Shown: positions 6,539-15,613, counted from the first letter of the stretch. The stretch: DNA of 25,302 nucleotides from an uncultured Collinsella sp. (GCA_900546825.1 UREE01000026.1:1-25302), one strand, 5' to 3'. Notes: generated from the sequence alone by a model not told the origin. Made by a program: numbers and translations.

Positions 6539-7894
6539 ATGAGCTACACGCAGAAAGTTCTCGACGAGCTCAAGGCCCGCTATCCCGAGCAGCCTGAGTT
6601 CATCCAGGCCGCGACCGAGATCCTCGGCACCATCCAGCCGGCGCTCGACGCCCATCCCGAGTACGAGGAGGCCGCCCTACTGGAGCGCCTCGTCGAGCCC
6701 GAGCGCATCGTTATGTTCCGTGTTCCCTGGGTCGACGACCAGGGCAAGGTCCAGGTTAACCGCGGTTACCGCGTCGAGTTCAACTCTGCCATTGGGCCCT
6801 ACAAGGGCGGCCTGCGCTTTAACCCGACGGTCACCCTGGGTATGCTCAAGTTCCTGGGTCTGGAGCAGATTCTTAAGAACAGCCTGACCACCCTTCCCAT
6901 GGGCGGCGGCAAGGGCGGCTCCGACTTTGACCCCAAGGGCAAGTCCAACAACGAGATCATGCACTTCTGCCAGTCCTTCATGACCGAGCTCTACCGCCAC
7001 ATCGGCCCCAACACCGACGTTCCCGCCGGCGACCTGGGCGTTGGCGGCCGCGAGGTGGCCTACATGTTCGGTCAGTACAAGCGCCTGACCAACGAGTGGA
7101 CCGGCGTCCTCACCGGCAAGGGCCTCTCCTTTGGCGGCTCGCTCGCCCGTACCGAGGCCACCGGCTACGGCCTGGTCTACTTTGTGGACGAGTACCTCAA
7201 GAGCCGCGGCGACTCCTTCGAGGGCAAGAACGTTGTCGTTCACGGTTCCGGCAATGTCGCTATCTACGCCGTCCAGAAGGTTTCCCAGCTTGGCGGCAAG
7301 GTGCTGGCCTGCTCCGATACCCACGGCTGGGTCGAGGATCCCGACGGCATCGACTACTCCGTGCTCGAGCACGTCTACAACCAGAAGCGCTCCGGCCACG
7401 ACAAGGGCGTCACGCTCGCCATGTACGTTGACGAGAAGCCCGGTGCCGTGTGGCACGAGGGCGACGGCCGCGGTGTGTGGCAGCTGCCCTGCGACATCGC
7501 GCTGCCCTGCGCTCGCGAGAACACGCTGCTGCTCGAGGACGCCCAGGCGCTCGTCGCCAATGGCTGCAAGGTGGTCGGCGAGGGCGCGAACATGCCCACG
7601 ACCATCGAGGCCACGACCTACTTCCAGGAGAACGGCGTCGCCTTTATGCCCGGTAAGGCTGCCAACGCCGGCGGCGTGCTCGTGTCCGGCCTCGAGATGA
7701 GCCAGAACGCCGAGCACCTGTCCTGGACCTTCGAGGAGGTCGACGGCAAGCTCGAGCAGCTCATGCGCGGCATGTTCCACAACGTGGACGACACCGCCAA
7801 GGAGTATGGCCAGGAGGGCAACTTTGTCATGGGCGCCAACATCGCCGGCTTCCTGAAGGTCGCCGACGCCATGCTCGCTCAGGGCGTCTGCTAA
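6539..7894 (+). CDS. gdhA: NADP-type glutamate dehydrogenase
   Basis: A 451-residue hexameric-class glutamate dehydrogenase, which interconverts 2-oxoglutarate plus ammonia and glutamate in the cytosol. The length matches E. coli GdhA (447). The catalytic-lysine motif PMGGGKGGSDFDPKGKS has K125, and the second catalytic block DVPAGDLGVGGRE has D165. The nucleotide-binding Rossmann motif GSGNVA lies at 236-241, followed by ACSDTHG, which together with overall similarity points to NADPH and an assimilatory role. The ATG at 6539 has an excellent ribosome site (TTGGAGGAAGC); an upstream in-frame ATG at 6491 is not supported. The gene has its own promoter region and terminator, so it is a single-gene unit. 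It is unrelated in function to the selenocysteine cassette before it. Confidence 0.96.
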   Translation: MSYTQKVLDELKARYPEQPEFIQAATEILGTIQPALDAHPEYEEAALLERLVEPERIVMFRVPWVDDQGKVQVNRGYRVEFNSAIGPYKGGLRFNPTVTLGMLKFLGLEQILKNSLTTLPMGGGKGGSDFDPKGKSNNEIMHFCQSFMTELYRHIGPNTDVPAGDLGVGGREVAYMFGQYKRLTNEWTGVLTGKGLSFGGSLARTEATGYGLVYFVDEYLKSRGDSFEGKNVVVHGSGNVAIYAVQKVSQLGGKVLACSDTHGWVEDPDGIDYSVLEHVYNQKRSGHDKGVTLAMYVDEKPGAVWHEGDGRGVWQLPCDIALPCARENTLLLEDAQALVANGCKVVGEGANMPTTIEATTYFQENGVAFMPGKAANAGGVLVSGLEMSQNAEHLSWTFEEVDGKLEQLMRGMFHNVDDTAKEYGQEGNFVMGANIAGFLKVADAMLAQGVC

Positions 7895-7937
7895 ATTCAG
7901 CTTGACATAGCTCCGTTCAGCACCAGCTGATGAGCTT

Positions 7938-7972
7938 AAGGCTCCCGACCATATCGGCCGGGAGCCTTTTTC
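7938..7972 (+). terminator. Rho-independent terminator of gdhA
   Basis: AGGCTCCCG (7939-7947) pairs with CGGGAGCCT (7959-7967), followed by TTTTT. Confidence 0.85.
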
Positions 7973-8034
7973 TATGATGGTGAGGGTCGTGCGCCCTCGT
8001 TTGGTACACTTAGAGATACTGGACAAGTGAAGAG

Positions 8035-8949
8035 ATGGGGGAGAACGTGCTCAAGTTCGGTACCTACGTCCGTGTTGGAAACGCGGCCGAAGCCTATGAG
8101 CTCTTGCAGAAGAACCGCAACAACAAGATTGTGGGCGGCGGCATCTGGATGCGCCTGGGATCGCGTCGCGTGGCGACGGCGATTGACCTTTCGGCCTGCG
8201 GACTCGATCAGATCGAGGAGACCGAGACCGAGTTTCGCATCGGTGCCATGTGCACCCTGCGCCAGCTCGAGTGCCATGCCGAGCTCAACGCGCTCGTCAA
8301 CAACGTATTTGAGTTTGCCGTTCACGACATCGTGGGCGTGCAGCTTCGCAATACCGCCACGGTGGGTGGCAGCATCTACGGCCGCTTTGGTTTTTCGGAC
8401 GTGCTTTCCGCCTTCCTCGCGCTCGATTCCTATGTTGAGCTGACGGGCGCCGGCCGCGTGCCGCTCGCCGAGTTTGTGAACATGGGCTATGTGCGCGACG
8501 TGATCGAGCGCGTCGTGGTCGTTAAGCACGATTACCGCGCGAGCTACGAGGCCGTGCGCAAGGCCGCGACCGACTTCCCCTCTCTAAACGTTACCGCCGC
8601 CTGGTGGGATAACAGCTGGCATGTCACCGTGGGTGCCCGCCCGCTGCGTGCGACCCTGCTGCAGGGCGAGGCATGCGGCCTCGAGAGCGAACAGCCTTCC
8701 GAGGACGAGCTGCGCGCCCTGGCCGCGTCCGTGCGCGCGCTGAGCTATGGCACCAACATGTGGGGCTCGGCCGAGTCCCGCCGCCGCATCTCGGCCCCGC
8801 TGGCGATTCAGGCCGTGCGCCGCGCCGCCGGCATCGAGCTTTCGGCCGCGCTTGCCCGCGAGCTCGAGGGCGTGCAGATTCCCAAGCACGCCACGGACGA
8901 GTATTCCTGCCGCCGCGTGCCCGGCGTCGATTCTAGCGAGGTGCGCTAA
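8035..8949 (+). CDS. Molybdenum hydroxylase, FAD-binding subunit (xanthine dehydrogenase family)
   Basis: A 304-residue FAD-binding subunit of the xanthine dehydrogenase/CO dehydrogenase medium-chain family. It passes electrons from the molybdenum subunit, via the 2Fe-2S centres, to an acceptor. The N-terminal VGGGIWMRL block resembles the first FAD loop, and VQLRNTATVGGSIYGRF matches the conserved (I/L)RNxATxGG(N/S)I FAD-binding motif. The C-terminal domain is present, so the subunit looks complete. Start choice is uncertain: the ATG at 8035 has poor spacing from GAAGAG, while a GTG at 8047 is preceded by GGGGGAG and would give a protein beginning MLKFGTYV, which fits the family well. The stop overlaps the next start by one base (TAATG), so the two subunits are coupled. 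Confidence 0.88.
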   Translation: MGENVLKFGTYVRVGNAAEAYELLQKNRNNKIVGGGIWMRLGSRRVATAIDLSACGLDQIEETETEFRIGAMCTLRQLECHAELNALVNNVFEFAVHDIVGVQLRNTATVGGSIYGRFGFSDVLSAFLALDSYVELTGAGRVPLAEFVNMGYVRDVIERVVVVKHDYRASYEAVRKAATDFPSLNVTAAWWDNSWHVTVGARPLRATLLQGEACGLESEQPSEDELRALAASVRALSYGTNMWGSAESRRRISAPLAIQAVRRAAGIELSAALARELEGVQIPKHATDEYSCRRVPGVDSSEVR

Positions 8950-11780
8950 TGGCTGCCAAACTCATCGATCTTTCCTTTACGCTCAACGGCCGCAAAGTCA
9001 AGGTTCAGATTGCCCCCGACACCATGCTCTTTGCGCTGCTGCGCGAGCAGGGCTGCGCGTCGGTGCGCTGTGCCTGCGAGACCACCAACTGCGGCCTGTG
9101 CACGGTGTGGCTCGATGGCGACCCGGTGCTGAGCTGCTCGGTTCCCGCCGCCCGTGTTGAGGGCCGCTCGGTCACCACGCTCGAGGGCCTCAAGGCCGAG
9201 TCTGAGGCGCTCGCCCGTGCGATGGCTGCCGAAGGCGCTGAGCAGTGCGGTTTTTGCGCCCCCGGCCTCATCATGAACGTGCTGGCGCTCGCCCGCGCCG
9301 CCAAGGAGGACCCGAGCCTCGTCGCCACGCGCGAGGAGCTCTCGCGCCAGCTGGCCGGCAACCTCTGCCGCTGCAGCGGCTACGAGAGCCAGCTGCGCGC
9401 CATCGTCCGCTTCCTTAACGAGTCCGGCGTGCAGGTGGGCTTTGAGATGCCCGAGCTGCCGGTCAACGACACTAGCTGCGACGGTGTCTCGTACAAGCAG
9501 ATCACCCATAAGCAGCCTAAGAAGGACTCGAAGGCCCTGCTCGAGGGCCGTCCCGTCTACACGGGCGATATGGTGCCCGCCGGCGCGCTCATCGTTAAGC
9601 TCAAGCGCAGCCCGTATGCCCGCGCCAAGATCTGCTCCATCGACACGTCTCGCGCCCTGAAGGTGCCGGGCGTCGTGGGAGTCTACACCTATGAGGACGT
9701 GCCCAAGCGCCGCTTTACCATCGCCGGTCAGAGCTATCCGCAGCCGAGTCCCTACGACCGCTTGATCCTCGAGAACCTCGTCCGTTACCAAAACGAAGAG
9801 GTGGCGATCGTCGCCGCCGAGACCGAGGAGGCCGCAGACAAGGCGCTCAAGCTCATCAAGGTCGACTACGAGGTGCTCGAGCCGCTGCTCGACTTTACCA
9901 AGGCACTCGATAACGACATCGTGGTCCACCCCGAGGGCGACGTGACCTTTATGTTCCCGCAGGGCGGCGATGTCCCGCGCAACCTGGTGTGCAGCGGTAC
10001 CAGCGATTTTGGCGACCTTGACGAGGCCTTCGCCCAGAGCGACATCGTCTTTGAGCGCACCTACACCAGCCAGGCCACGCAGACCGCGCCCATGGAGACC
10101 TTCCGTGCCTTCGCGACGACTGACGCATTCGGACGCATCTCGGTGACCACCTCTACGCAGGTGCCCTTCCACGTGCGCCGCATGGTCGCGCAGTCGCTCG
10201 ACATTCCGCAGTCGCAGGTGCAGGTCATTAAGCCGCGCATCGGCGGTGGCTTTGGCTCCAAGCAGACGGGCTGCTGCGAGATCTTCGTTGCGTTTGTGAC
10301 GCAGCAGACCGGCCGTCCGAGCTACTGCTGCTACACCCGTGAGGAGACCATCACTGCGGGCAACTCGCGCCACCAGATGCAGATGACCGTTAAGCTGGGC
10401 GCCATGAACGACGGCACCATCACGGCCATCGACCTGCACACGCTGTCCAACGCCGGCGCCTATGGCGAGCACGCCACCACGACGATCGGCCTTTCGGGCC
10501 ACAAGAGCCTGCCCATCTACAACCACGTGAAGGCGAGCCGCTTTAGCTGGGACGCCGTCTACACCAATACCAACCGTGGCGGTGCGTATCGTGGCTACGG
10601 TGCCACCCAGGGCCAGTTTGCCGTGGAGAGCGCCGTCAACGAGCTCGCCGACATGCTGCACATGGACCCCGCCGACCTGCGCCTTAAGAACATCGTGCGC
10701 GAGGGCGAGATCATGCCGCAGTACTACAACGAGAGGCTCAACGCCTGCGCGCTCGACCGCTGCCTGCTGCGCGCGATGGATATGATCGGTTGGCGCGATA
10801 AGCCGCTGGCCGTCGATCTGGGCGACCGCGTGCGCGCCCTGGGCTGCGCGCTCACCATGCAGGGCTCGGGCATTTCCAACGTGGACATCGCCGGCATCGA
10901 CATGCGCCTGGAAGAGGACGGCTTCATTACCATCGGCACCGGCGCCACCGATAACGGCATGGGCGTCGACACGATCCTGGCGCAGATTGCCGCCGAGGAG
11001 CTGGGCGTGGAGAGCTCGCTGATCGTGGTGCGCGGCGTGGACACCGACGTGTCGCCGTTCGACGCCGGCTCGTACGCGAGCTCTGGTACCTACGTGACGG
11101 GCCTTGCCGCCAAGAACGCCGCGACCGAGCTGCGCGAGAAGATTTGCGCCAAGGCCGCTCAGATGTGGGACGTTGACGCCGCCGACGTGGTCTTCGACGG
11201 CCAGTACGTGCGCCTGTCCGACGAGCGTGCCGCTCGTGAGCAGAACCGCTACCTCACGCTGCGCGAATTTGCCAACCTATGCGTCAAGAACATCGCGGGC
11301 GGCGACGCGCTGACCTCGCACGCCTCTGCTTGCCTGCCCGTTTCGCCCCCGCCGTTTATGGCCGGCATTGCCGAGGTCGAGGTCGACAAGGCCACCGGCA
11401 AGGTGACCGTGGTGGACTACGCGGCGGCCGTCGACTGCGGCACCGTGATCAACGAGGCGCTCGCGCGCGTCCAGGCCGAGGGCGGCATTGCCCAGGGTAT
11501 CGGTCATGCGCTCTACGAGATCGTCGAGCACGACGACCGTGGCCGCCTGCGCACCGGCAACTTTATGAGCTACAAGCTGCCCACGCGCCTGGATATCGGC
11601 AGCATTCGCGTGGCCTTTGAGCCGAGCTACGAGCCGACGGGCCCGTTTGGCGCCAAGTCGATCGGCGAGGTCGTCATCAACACGCCGCTCGCCGCCGTGG
11701 CCTCGGCCGTCGCACACGCCACCGGCCACCAGGTGCGCTCGCTGCCCATCACACCGGAGAAGGCTCTGCTGGGGGAGTAG
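8949..11780 (+). CDS. Molybdenum hydroxylase, fused 2Fe-2S and molybdopterin subunits
   Basis: A 943-residue fusion of two subunits that are often separate. Residues 1-165 are the iron-sulfur subunit. The plant-type cluster has C43, C48, C51 and C63 (CETTNCGLC), and the second cluster has QCGFCAPG (C100, C103) and GNLCRCSGY (C140, C142). From about residue 190 the molybdopterin-binding subunit follows, with VYTGDM, APMETFRAF, the cofactor loop GGGFGSKQ (432-439), RGGAYRGYGATQGQF and the C-terminal PFGAKSIGEVV, where E907 is the probable catalytic glutamate beside molybdenum. It hydroxylates a substrate, probably a purine or other N-heterocycle, but specificity cannot be read here. Some anaerobes place a labile selenium in such enzymes. 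That does not use the Sec codon, so the nearby sel genes are not evidence for it. Confidence 0.9.
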   Translation: MAAKLIDLSFTLNGRKVKVQIAPDTMLFALLREQGCASVRCACETTNCGLCTVWLDGDPVLSCSVPAARVEGRSVTTLEGLKAESEALARAMAAEGAEQCGFCAPGLIMNVLALARAAKEDPSLVATREELSRQLAGNLCRCSGYESQLRAIVRFLNESGVQVGFEMPELPVNDTSCDGVSYKQITHKQPKKDSKALLEGRPVYTGDMVPAGALIVKLKRSPYARAKICSIDTSRALKVPGVVGVYTYEDVPKRRFTIAGQSYPQPSPYDRLILENLVRYQNEEVAIVAAETEEAADKALKLIKVDYEVLEPLLDFTKALDNDIVVHPEGDVTFMFPQGGDVPRNLVCSGTSDFGDLDEAFAQSDIVFERTYTSQATQTAPMETFRAFATTDAFGRISVTTSTQVPFHVRRMVAQSLDIPQSQVQVIKPRIGGGFGSKQTGCCEIFVAFVTQQTGRPSYCCYTREETITAGNSRHQMQMTVKLGAMNDGTITAIDLHTLSNAGAYGEHATTTIGLSGHKSLPIYNHVKASRFSWDAVYTNTNRGGAYRGYGATQGQFAVESAVNELADMLHMDPADLRLKNIVREGEIMPQYYNERLNACALDRCLLRAMDMIGWRDKPLAVDLGDRVRALGCALTMQGSGISNVDIAGIDMRLEEDGFITIGTGATDNGMGVDTILAQIAAEELGVESSLIVVRGVDTDVSPFDAGSYASSGTYVTGLAAKNAATELREKICAKAAQMWDVDAADVVFDGQYVRLSDERAAREQNRYLTLREFANLCVKNIAGGDALTSHASACLPVSPPPFMAGIAEVEVDKATGKVTVVDYAAAVDCGTVINEALARVQAEGGIAQGIGHALYEIVEHDDRGRLRTGNFMSYKLPTRLDIGSIRVAFEPSYEPTGPFGAKSIGEVVINTPLAAVASAVAHATGHQVRSLPITPEKALLGE

Positions 11781-11804
11781 CGGGTCATCTAACAAGTCGT
11801 AGTT

Positions 11805-11834
11805 GGCGGGACGGGACAACTCGCCCCGCCTTTT
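11805..11834 (+). terminator. Terminator of the molybdenum hydroxylase operon
   Basis: GGCGGG (11805-11810) pairs with CCCGCC (11825-11830), followed by TTTT. Confidence 0.65.
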
Positions 11835-11892
11835 GCACTCGTGGTGAGGTCGTGAGCCTGTAAAAGGTGTGCGTGCGCTTGTCGTTCGTATC

Positions 11893-11901
11893 TGCTATCA
11901 T
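11893..11901 (+). promoter_or_regulatory. Extended -10 promoter of tRNA-Leu
   Basis: TGC-TATCAT fits an extended -10, 19 bases before the tRNA. No convincing -35 is seen. Confidence 0.35.
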
Positions 11902-11920
11902 TCCTAGTCTGTGCGCTCAT

Positions 11921-12004
11921 GCGGGCGTGGCGGAATTGGTAGACGCGCCAGATTTAGGTTCTGGTGGGATTCCCGTGAAGGTTCGAGTCCTTTCGCCCGC
12001 ACCA
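11921..12004 (+). tRNA. tRNA-Leu (anticodon TAG)
   Basis: An 84-nt class II tRNA with encoded CCA. The acceptor GCGGGCG pairs with CGCCCGC. The anticodon stem CCAGA/TCTGG encloses the loop TTTAGGT (11953-11959), with anticodon TAG at 11955-11957, which reads CUN leucine codons. A leucine-type extra arm (TGGGATTCCCGTGA) and the T loop GTTCGAGTCC are present. A spurious open frame over this region is the usual tRNA-Leu artefact. Confidence 0.96.
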
Positions 12005-12092
12005 ACGCATCTGCGTCGGCTCTGGCCGTCGCGACACTTTGTTGCATAAAGGTACCAGCACCTCAGATAAGCTGGGCAGTATGAGGAGGAAC

Positions 12093-13394
12093 GTGTTGAA
12101 CATCACCGCTTCTGACGTCAAGGACGCCAAGCTCACCGCTACGGTCACCATCCCGGCCGCCGACGTCGACGCCGCGATCAAGAAGGCCTACAAGGACACC
12201 GCCAAGAAGTACCGCTTCCCGGGCTTCCGTGCCGGTAAGGCTCCCCGTCCGGTCATCGACTCCGCTCTTGGCGCCGAGGCTACCCTCGCTCAGGCCACCA
12301 ACGACCTGATCGCCGCCAACGAGCCCGCCGTCCTCAACGAGCTGGACATCGTCCCCACCAAGAACGGTGACTACAAGGAGCTCGACCTCGCCAAGGATCA
12401 CGAGGACTACACCTACACCGTCGAGTTCTCTCTGCGTCCTGCTGCTGAGCTCTCCTCCTTCGACGCTGTCGAGATCGAGATGCCCCCTGCGGAGGTCACC
12501 GAGTCCGAGATCAACAACCAGGTCGAGATGCTCCTCAACTACCGTGCCACCTTCGAGGACGTCGAGGGTCGCGCCGTCGAGGCTGACGATTATGTGACCG
12601 TCGACCTCAAGGCCGTCGAGAACGCCGACAACTTTGCCGCCGAGGGTCGCATGCTCATCGCCGGTAGCGACAGCAACCCCAAGGAGTTCAACGAGGCCCT
12701 GATCGGCGCTAACGTTGACGACGTCAAGACCGTCACCTGGACCGACGAGGTCGAGGAGGGCGAGGAGGCCGAGACCCACACCGTCGAGGTCACCGTCAAG
12801 GGCATCAAGGTCCGCAACACCCCCGAGCTCACCGACGAGCTTGTCAAGTCCGACTTCGGCTTCGACAGCATCGACGCCATGCGCGACGCCATCAAGATCG
12901 AGATCGAGCAGGACAAGGCTTCCCGCCTGCCGGCCGAGAAGGAGAACCGTTGCGTCTCCGCTCTCGCCGAGCGTCTGCAGCTCGACGAGATGGACGCCGA
13001 CTACGAGCAGTCCGTCTTTGAGGAGCTTGGCCAGAACTTCCTGTCCAACCTCGCTGCCCGCGGCATGACGCTGGACACCTGGCTGCCCGCTTCCGGCCTG
13101 ACCATGGAGCAGTTCATCGGCGACCTGCATAAGCAGGCCAACGACGTTGCCCGTGAGTCCCTGGCTCTGGACGCCCTCGCCCGTGAGCTCAAGATTGAGG
13201 TCACCGAGGACGACATCAACGCCGAGTTCGAGAAGGCCGGCGTCAAGGACGTCGAGGCTTCCAAGGCCGAGTTCATCGCCGATGGCCGCATGCCTGCCGT
13301 CCGTGAGTCCATCCGTCGCTCCAAGGCCGTCGATCACCTGGTCGAGAACGCCAAGGTGACCGAGGTCGACGAGACCGCCAAGGACGCCGAGTAA
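12093..13394 (+). CDS. tig: Trigger factor (ribosome-associated chaperone and prolyl isomerase)
   Basis: About 433 residues, nearly the same length as E. coli Tig (432). It binds the ribosome tunnel exit and shields nascent chains. The N-terminal ribosome-binding motif GFRAGKAPR is at 44-52. The central FKBP-like prolyl isomerase domain has RAVEADDYVTVDL early and FNEALIGANVDD later, and the C-terminal helical chaperone arms end in an acidic tail. The start is chosen from the ribosome site GAGGAGG at 12083-12089: the GTG at 12093 or the TTG at 12096 suits it, while the ATG at 12081 overlaps the site itself. The TTG has slightly better spacing. The gene sits between tRNA-Leu and clpP-clpX, the classical order for the Tig/ClpXP group. 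Confidence 0.94.
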   Translation: MLNITASDVKDAKLTATVTIPAADVDAAIKKAYKDTAKKYRFPGFRAGKAPRPVIDSALGAEATLAQATNDLIAANEPAVLNELDIVPTKNGDYKELDLAKDHEDYTYTVEFSLRPAAELSSFDAVEIEMPPAEVTESEINNQVEMLLNYRATFEDVEGRAVEADDYVTVDLKAVENADNFAAEGRMLIAGSDSNPKEFNEALIGANVDDVKTVTWTDEVEEGEEAETHTVEVTVKGIKVRNTPELTDELVKSDFGFDSIDAMRDAIKIEIEQDKASRLPAEKENRCVSALAERLQLDEMDADYEQSVFEELGQNFLSNLAARGMTLDTWLPASGLTMEQFIGDLHKQANDVARESLALDALARELKIEVTEDDINAEFEKAGVKDVEASKAEFIADGRMPAVRESIRRSKAVDHLVENAKVTEVDETAKDAE

Positions 13395-13470
13395 TTCTCG
13401 CCACCTTGTCCACGAGCGCATGCATGCGCCCGTGATGGGGTAAAGTTATAAGCCGGTTATCCGGTTGCTT

Positions 13471-13514
13471 CGTACGGTGCCAGCCAATGCATAGCATGCG
13501 GGCACCGTACGTTT
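13471..13514. terminator. 11-bp hairpin between tig and clpP
   Basis: CGTACGGTGCC (13471-13481) pairs perfectly with GGCACCGTACG (13501-13511), followed by TTTATC. It may end tig transcription. However, only 46 bases remain to the clpP start and I see no clear promoter there, so it may instead be a leaky attenuator or an mRNA-processing structure in a tig-clpP transcript. Confidence 0.55.
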
Positions 13515-13557
13515 ATCTAGAACCAATTTGGTCCGCAAGAGAGAAATGGAGATGCGT

Positions 13558-14178
13558 ATGATCGCTAAGTTCGATTCCGCCCTCGTGCCATACGTTATCG
13601 AGCAGACGCCGCGCGGCGAGCGCAGCTACGATATCTATTCGCGCCTGCTCAACGATCGCATCATCTTCTTGGGCGAGGAGATCAACTCCGTCAGCGCCAA
13701 CCTGGTCGTTGCCCAGCTACTGCATCTTGAGAGCCAGGATGCCGAGAAGGATATCTCGCTCTACATCAATTCGCCCGGCGGCGAGGTTTACTCCGGCCTG
13801 GCGATTCTTGACACCATGAACTTTATCAAGCCGCAGGTCTCCACCATCTGCGTCGGTATGGCTGCGTCCATGGCCGCCGTGCTGCTTTCGGCTGGCGCCA
13901 AGGGCAAGCGCTTCTGCCTGCCGCACTCCAAGGTCATGATTCACCAGCCCAGCGGCGGTGCCCAGGGCCAGCAGACCGAGATCGAGATCGTTGCCGAGGA
14001 GATCAAGAAGACCCGTCGCGAGCTCAACCAGATCCTGTCCGATGCCTCGGGCCAGCCCATCGAGAAGGTCCAGGCCGATACCGAGCGCGACAACTACCTG
14101 ACCGCTGCCGAGGCCCTCGACTACGGCCTGATTGACCGTATCGTCACCTCTCGCGATCTCGCCGCGAAGGACGCCTAG
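13558..14178 (+). CDS. clpP: ATP-dependent Clp protease proteolytic subunit
   Basis: A 206-residue serine peptidase that forms the tetradecameric barrel of ClpXP. The catalytic triad is intact with canonical spacing: S104 in GMAASMAAVLL, H129 in KVMIHQP and D178 in DTERDN. The oligomerisation and substrate-groove block INSPGGEVYSGLAI is present. Three nearby in-frame ATGs (13546, 13552, 13558) are possible. 13558 is chosen because GGAG at 13548-13551 lies six bases upstream. The gene ends one base before the clpX start, so clpP and clpX are one operon. Confidence 0.96.
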   Translation: MIAKFDSALVPYVIEQTPRGERSYDIYSRLLNDRIIFLGEEINSVSANLVVAQLLHLESQDAEKDISLYINSPGGEVYSGLAILDTMNFIKPQVSTICVGMAASMAAVLLSAGAKGKRFCLPHSKVMIHQPSGGAQGQQTEIEIVAEEIKKTRRELNQILSDASGQPIEKVQADTERDNYLTAAEALDYGLIDRIVTSRDLAAKDA

Positions 14179-14179
14179 G

Positions 14180-15592
14180 ATGGCAGGAAACATGCAGGAC
14201 AACTTTGACGAGAACGGCAACCCCATCCGCTGCTCCTTCTGCGGAAAAGAGCAGGGCCAGGTCCGACGCCTCGTAAAGGGCCCGACCAACATCTTTATCT
14301 GTGACGAGTGCGTCGCCGCCTGCTCCGAGATTCTGGAGGAGTCGCTGGCTTCGGACTTTATGGACGCTGCCCGCAATGGCAAGCTGCCGGGCTTCCTCAA
14401 CGACCACGGCCAGGCTGCCGGGCAGCCCGCTGTGGACCCCGAGACCGAGGGCTTTGAGCTCGAGGACGACCGCCAGGTCATCACGCACGTGCCGACGCCG
14501 CACGAGATCTATGACGAGCTTTCGGCCTATGTTATGGGCCAAGAGGACGCCAAGCGCGCCATGTCGGTTGCCGTGTACAACCACTATCGTCGCGTGATCG
14601 AGGGCGGCGCCGCGGTGTCTGCCTTTGACGAGGCATCGGGCATGGGCGGTCAGTTTGACGACGATATGGACGAGGTGGAGCTCGCCAAGTCCAACATCCT
14701 GCTGCTCGGTCCCACCGGTACCGGCAAGACCCTGTTGGCCCAGACGCTCGCGCGCATCCTCGAGGTGCCGTTTGCCATCGCCGATGCCACCGCGCTCACC
14801 GAGGCTGGTTACGTGGGCGAGGACGTGGAGAACATTCTGCTCAAGCTTATCAATGCTGCCGATGGCGACATTGAGCGCGCTCAGGTGGGCATTATCTACG
14901 TGGACGAGATTGACAAGATCGCCCGCAAGGCCGAGAACCTCTCCATCACCCGCGATGTCTCGGGCGAGGGTGTGCAGCAGGCGCTGCTGAAGATTCTTGA
15001 GGGCACGGTGGCCAGCGTTCCGCCTACCGGCGGCCGCAAGCATCCCCAGCAGGAGCTGCTACAGATCGACACGACCAACATCCTGTTCATCTGCGGCGGT
15101 GCCTTTGTGGGTCTGGATAAGATCATTGCCGATCGCGTGGGCAACAAGGGCGTGGGCTTTAACTCCGAGATCGCCGGCCCCACCTCGGTCGACGAGAACG
15201 ACCTACTGCGTCAGGTGCTCCCGCAGGACCTCAACGCCTTTGGCATGATCCCCGAGTTCGTGGGCCGTACGCCCGTCGTCACCCAGACGCAGGCGCTCGA
15301 CGAGGACGACCTGGTGTCGATTCTGACCGAGCCCAAGAACGCCGTGGTGCGCCAGTACCGCAAGATGTTCCAGCTCGAGGACGTCGATCTTGAGTTTGAG
15401 GACGCGGCCCTGCACGAGATCGCCCGTATGGCGCTCGCCCGCAAGACCGGCGCTCGCGGCCTGCGCTCCATTTGCGAGGACGTGCTGCAGCAGACGATGT
15501 TCGATCTGCCCAGCGAGGAGGGCGTCGCCAAGGTCGTCGTAACCGAAGCCTCCGTAAAGGGCGAAGAACAGCCCCGACGCATCTACGGGTAA
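14180..15592 (+). CDS. clpX: ATP-dependent Clp protease ATP-binding subunit ClpX
   Basis: A 470-residue AAA+ unfoldase that feeds tagged proteins into ClpP. The N-terminal zinc-binding domain has C18, C21, C41 and C44 (CSFC, CDEC). Walker A is GPTGTGKT (177-184), the pore loop GYVGEDVEN starts at 210, and Walker B is IIYVDEIDK (238-246). EFVGRTPVV, ARKTGARGLRSI and a ClpP-docking loop with VGF in place of IGF follow. The protein is longer than E. coli ClpX (424), mostly because of an acidic linker after the zinc domain and an acidic insertion (about residues 142-168) before Walker A. It is translated from an ATG one base after the clpP stop, with AAGGA upstream. Confidence 0.97.
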   Translation: MAGNMQDNFDENGNPIRCSFCGKEQGQVRRLVKGPTNIFICDECVAACSEILEESLASDFMDAARNGKLPGFLNDHGQAAGQPAVDPETEGFELEDDRQVITHVPTPHEIYDELSAYVMGQEDAKRAMSVAVYNHYRRVIEGGAAVSAFDEASGMGGQFDDDMDEVELAKSNILLLGPTGTGKTLLAQTLARILEVPFAIADATALTEAGYVGEDVENILLKLINAADGDIERAQVGIIYVDEIDKIARKAENLSITRDVSGEGVQQALLKILEGTVASVPPTGGRKHPQQELLQIDTTNILFICGGAFVGLDKIIADRVGNKGVGFNSEIAGPTSVDENDLLRQVLPQDLNAFGMIPEFVGRTPVVTQTQALDEDDLVSILTEPKNAVVRQYRKMFQLEDVDLEFEDAALHEIARMALARKTGARGLRSICEDVLQQTMFDLPSEEGVAKVVVTEASVKGEEQPRRIYG

Positions 15593-15613
15593 ACCTGACA
15601 AAAACGTGCTTGC

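Noticed and set aside
6064..6597. Open frame across the palindrome, selC and the gdhA leader
   Set aside because: It runs through a tRNA gene and two structured repeats and overlaps the well-supported gdhA start.
6677..8026. Long minus-strand open frames opposite gdhA, tig, clpX, valS and the molybdenum hydroxylase
   Set aside because: They are antisense shadows caused by strong third-position GC bias, with low-complexity products and no ribosome sites.
11867..12049. Short open frame containing GVAELVDAPDLGSGG
   Set aside because: This is the well-known false frame produced by translating a tRNA-Leu gene.
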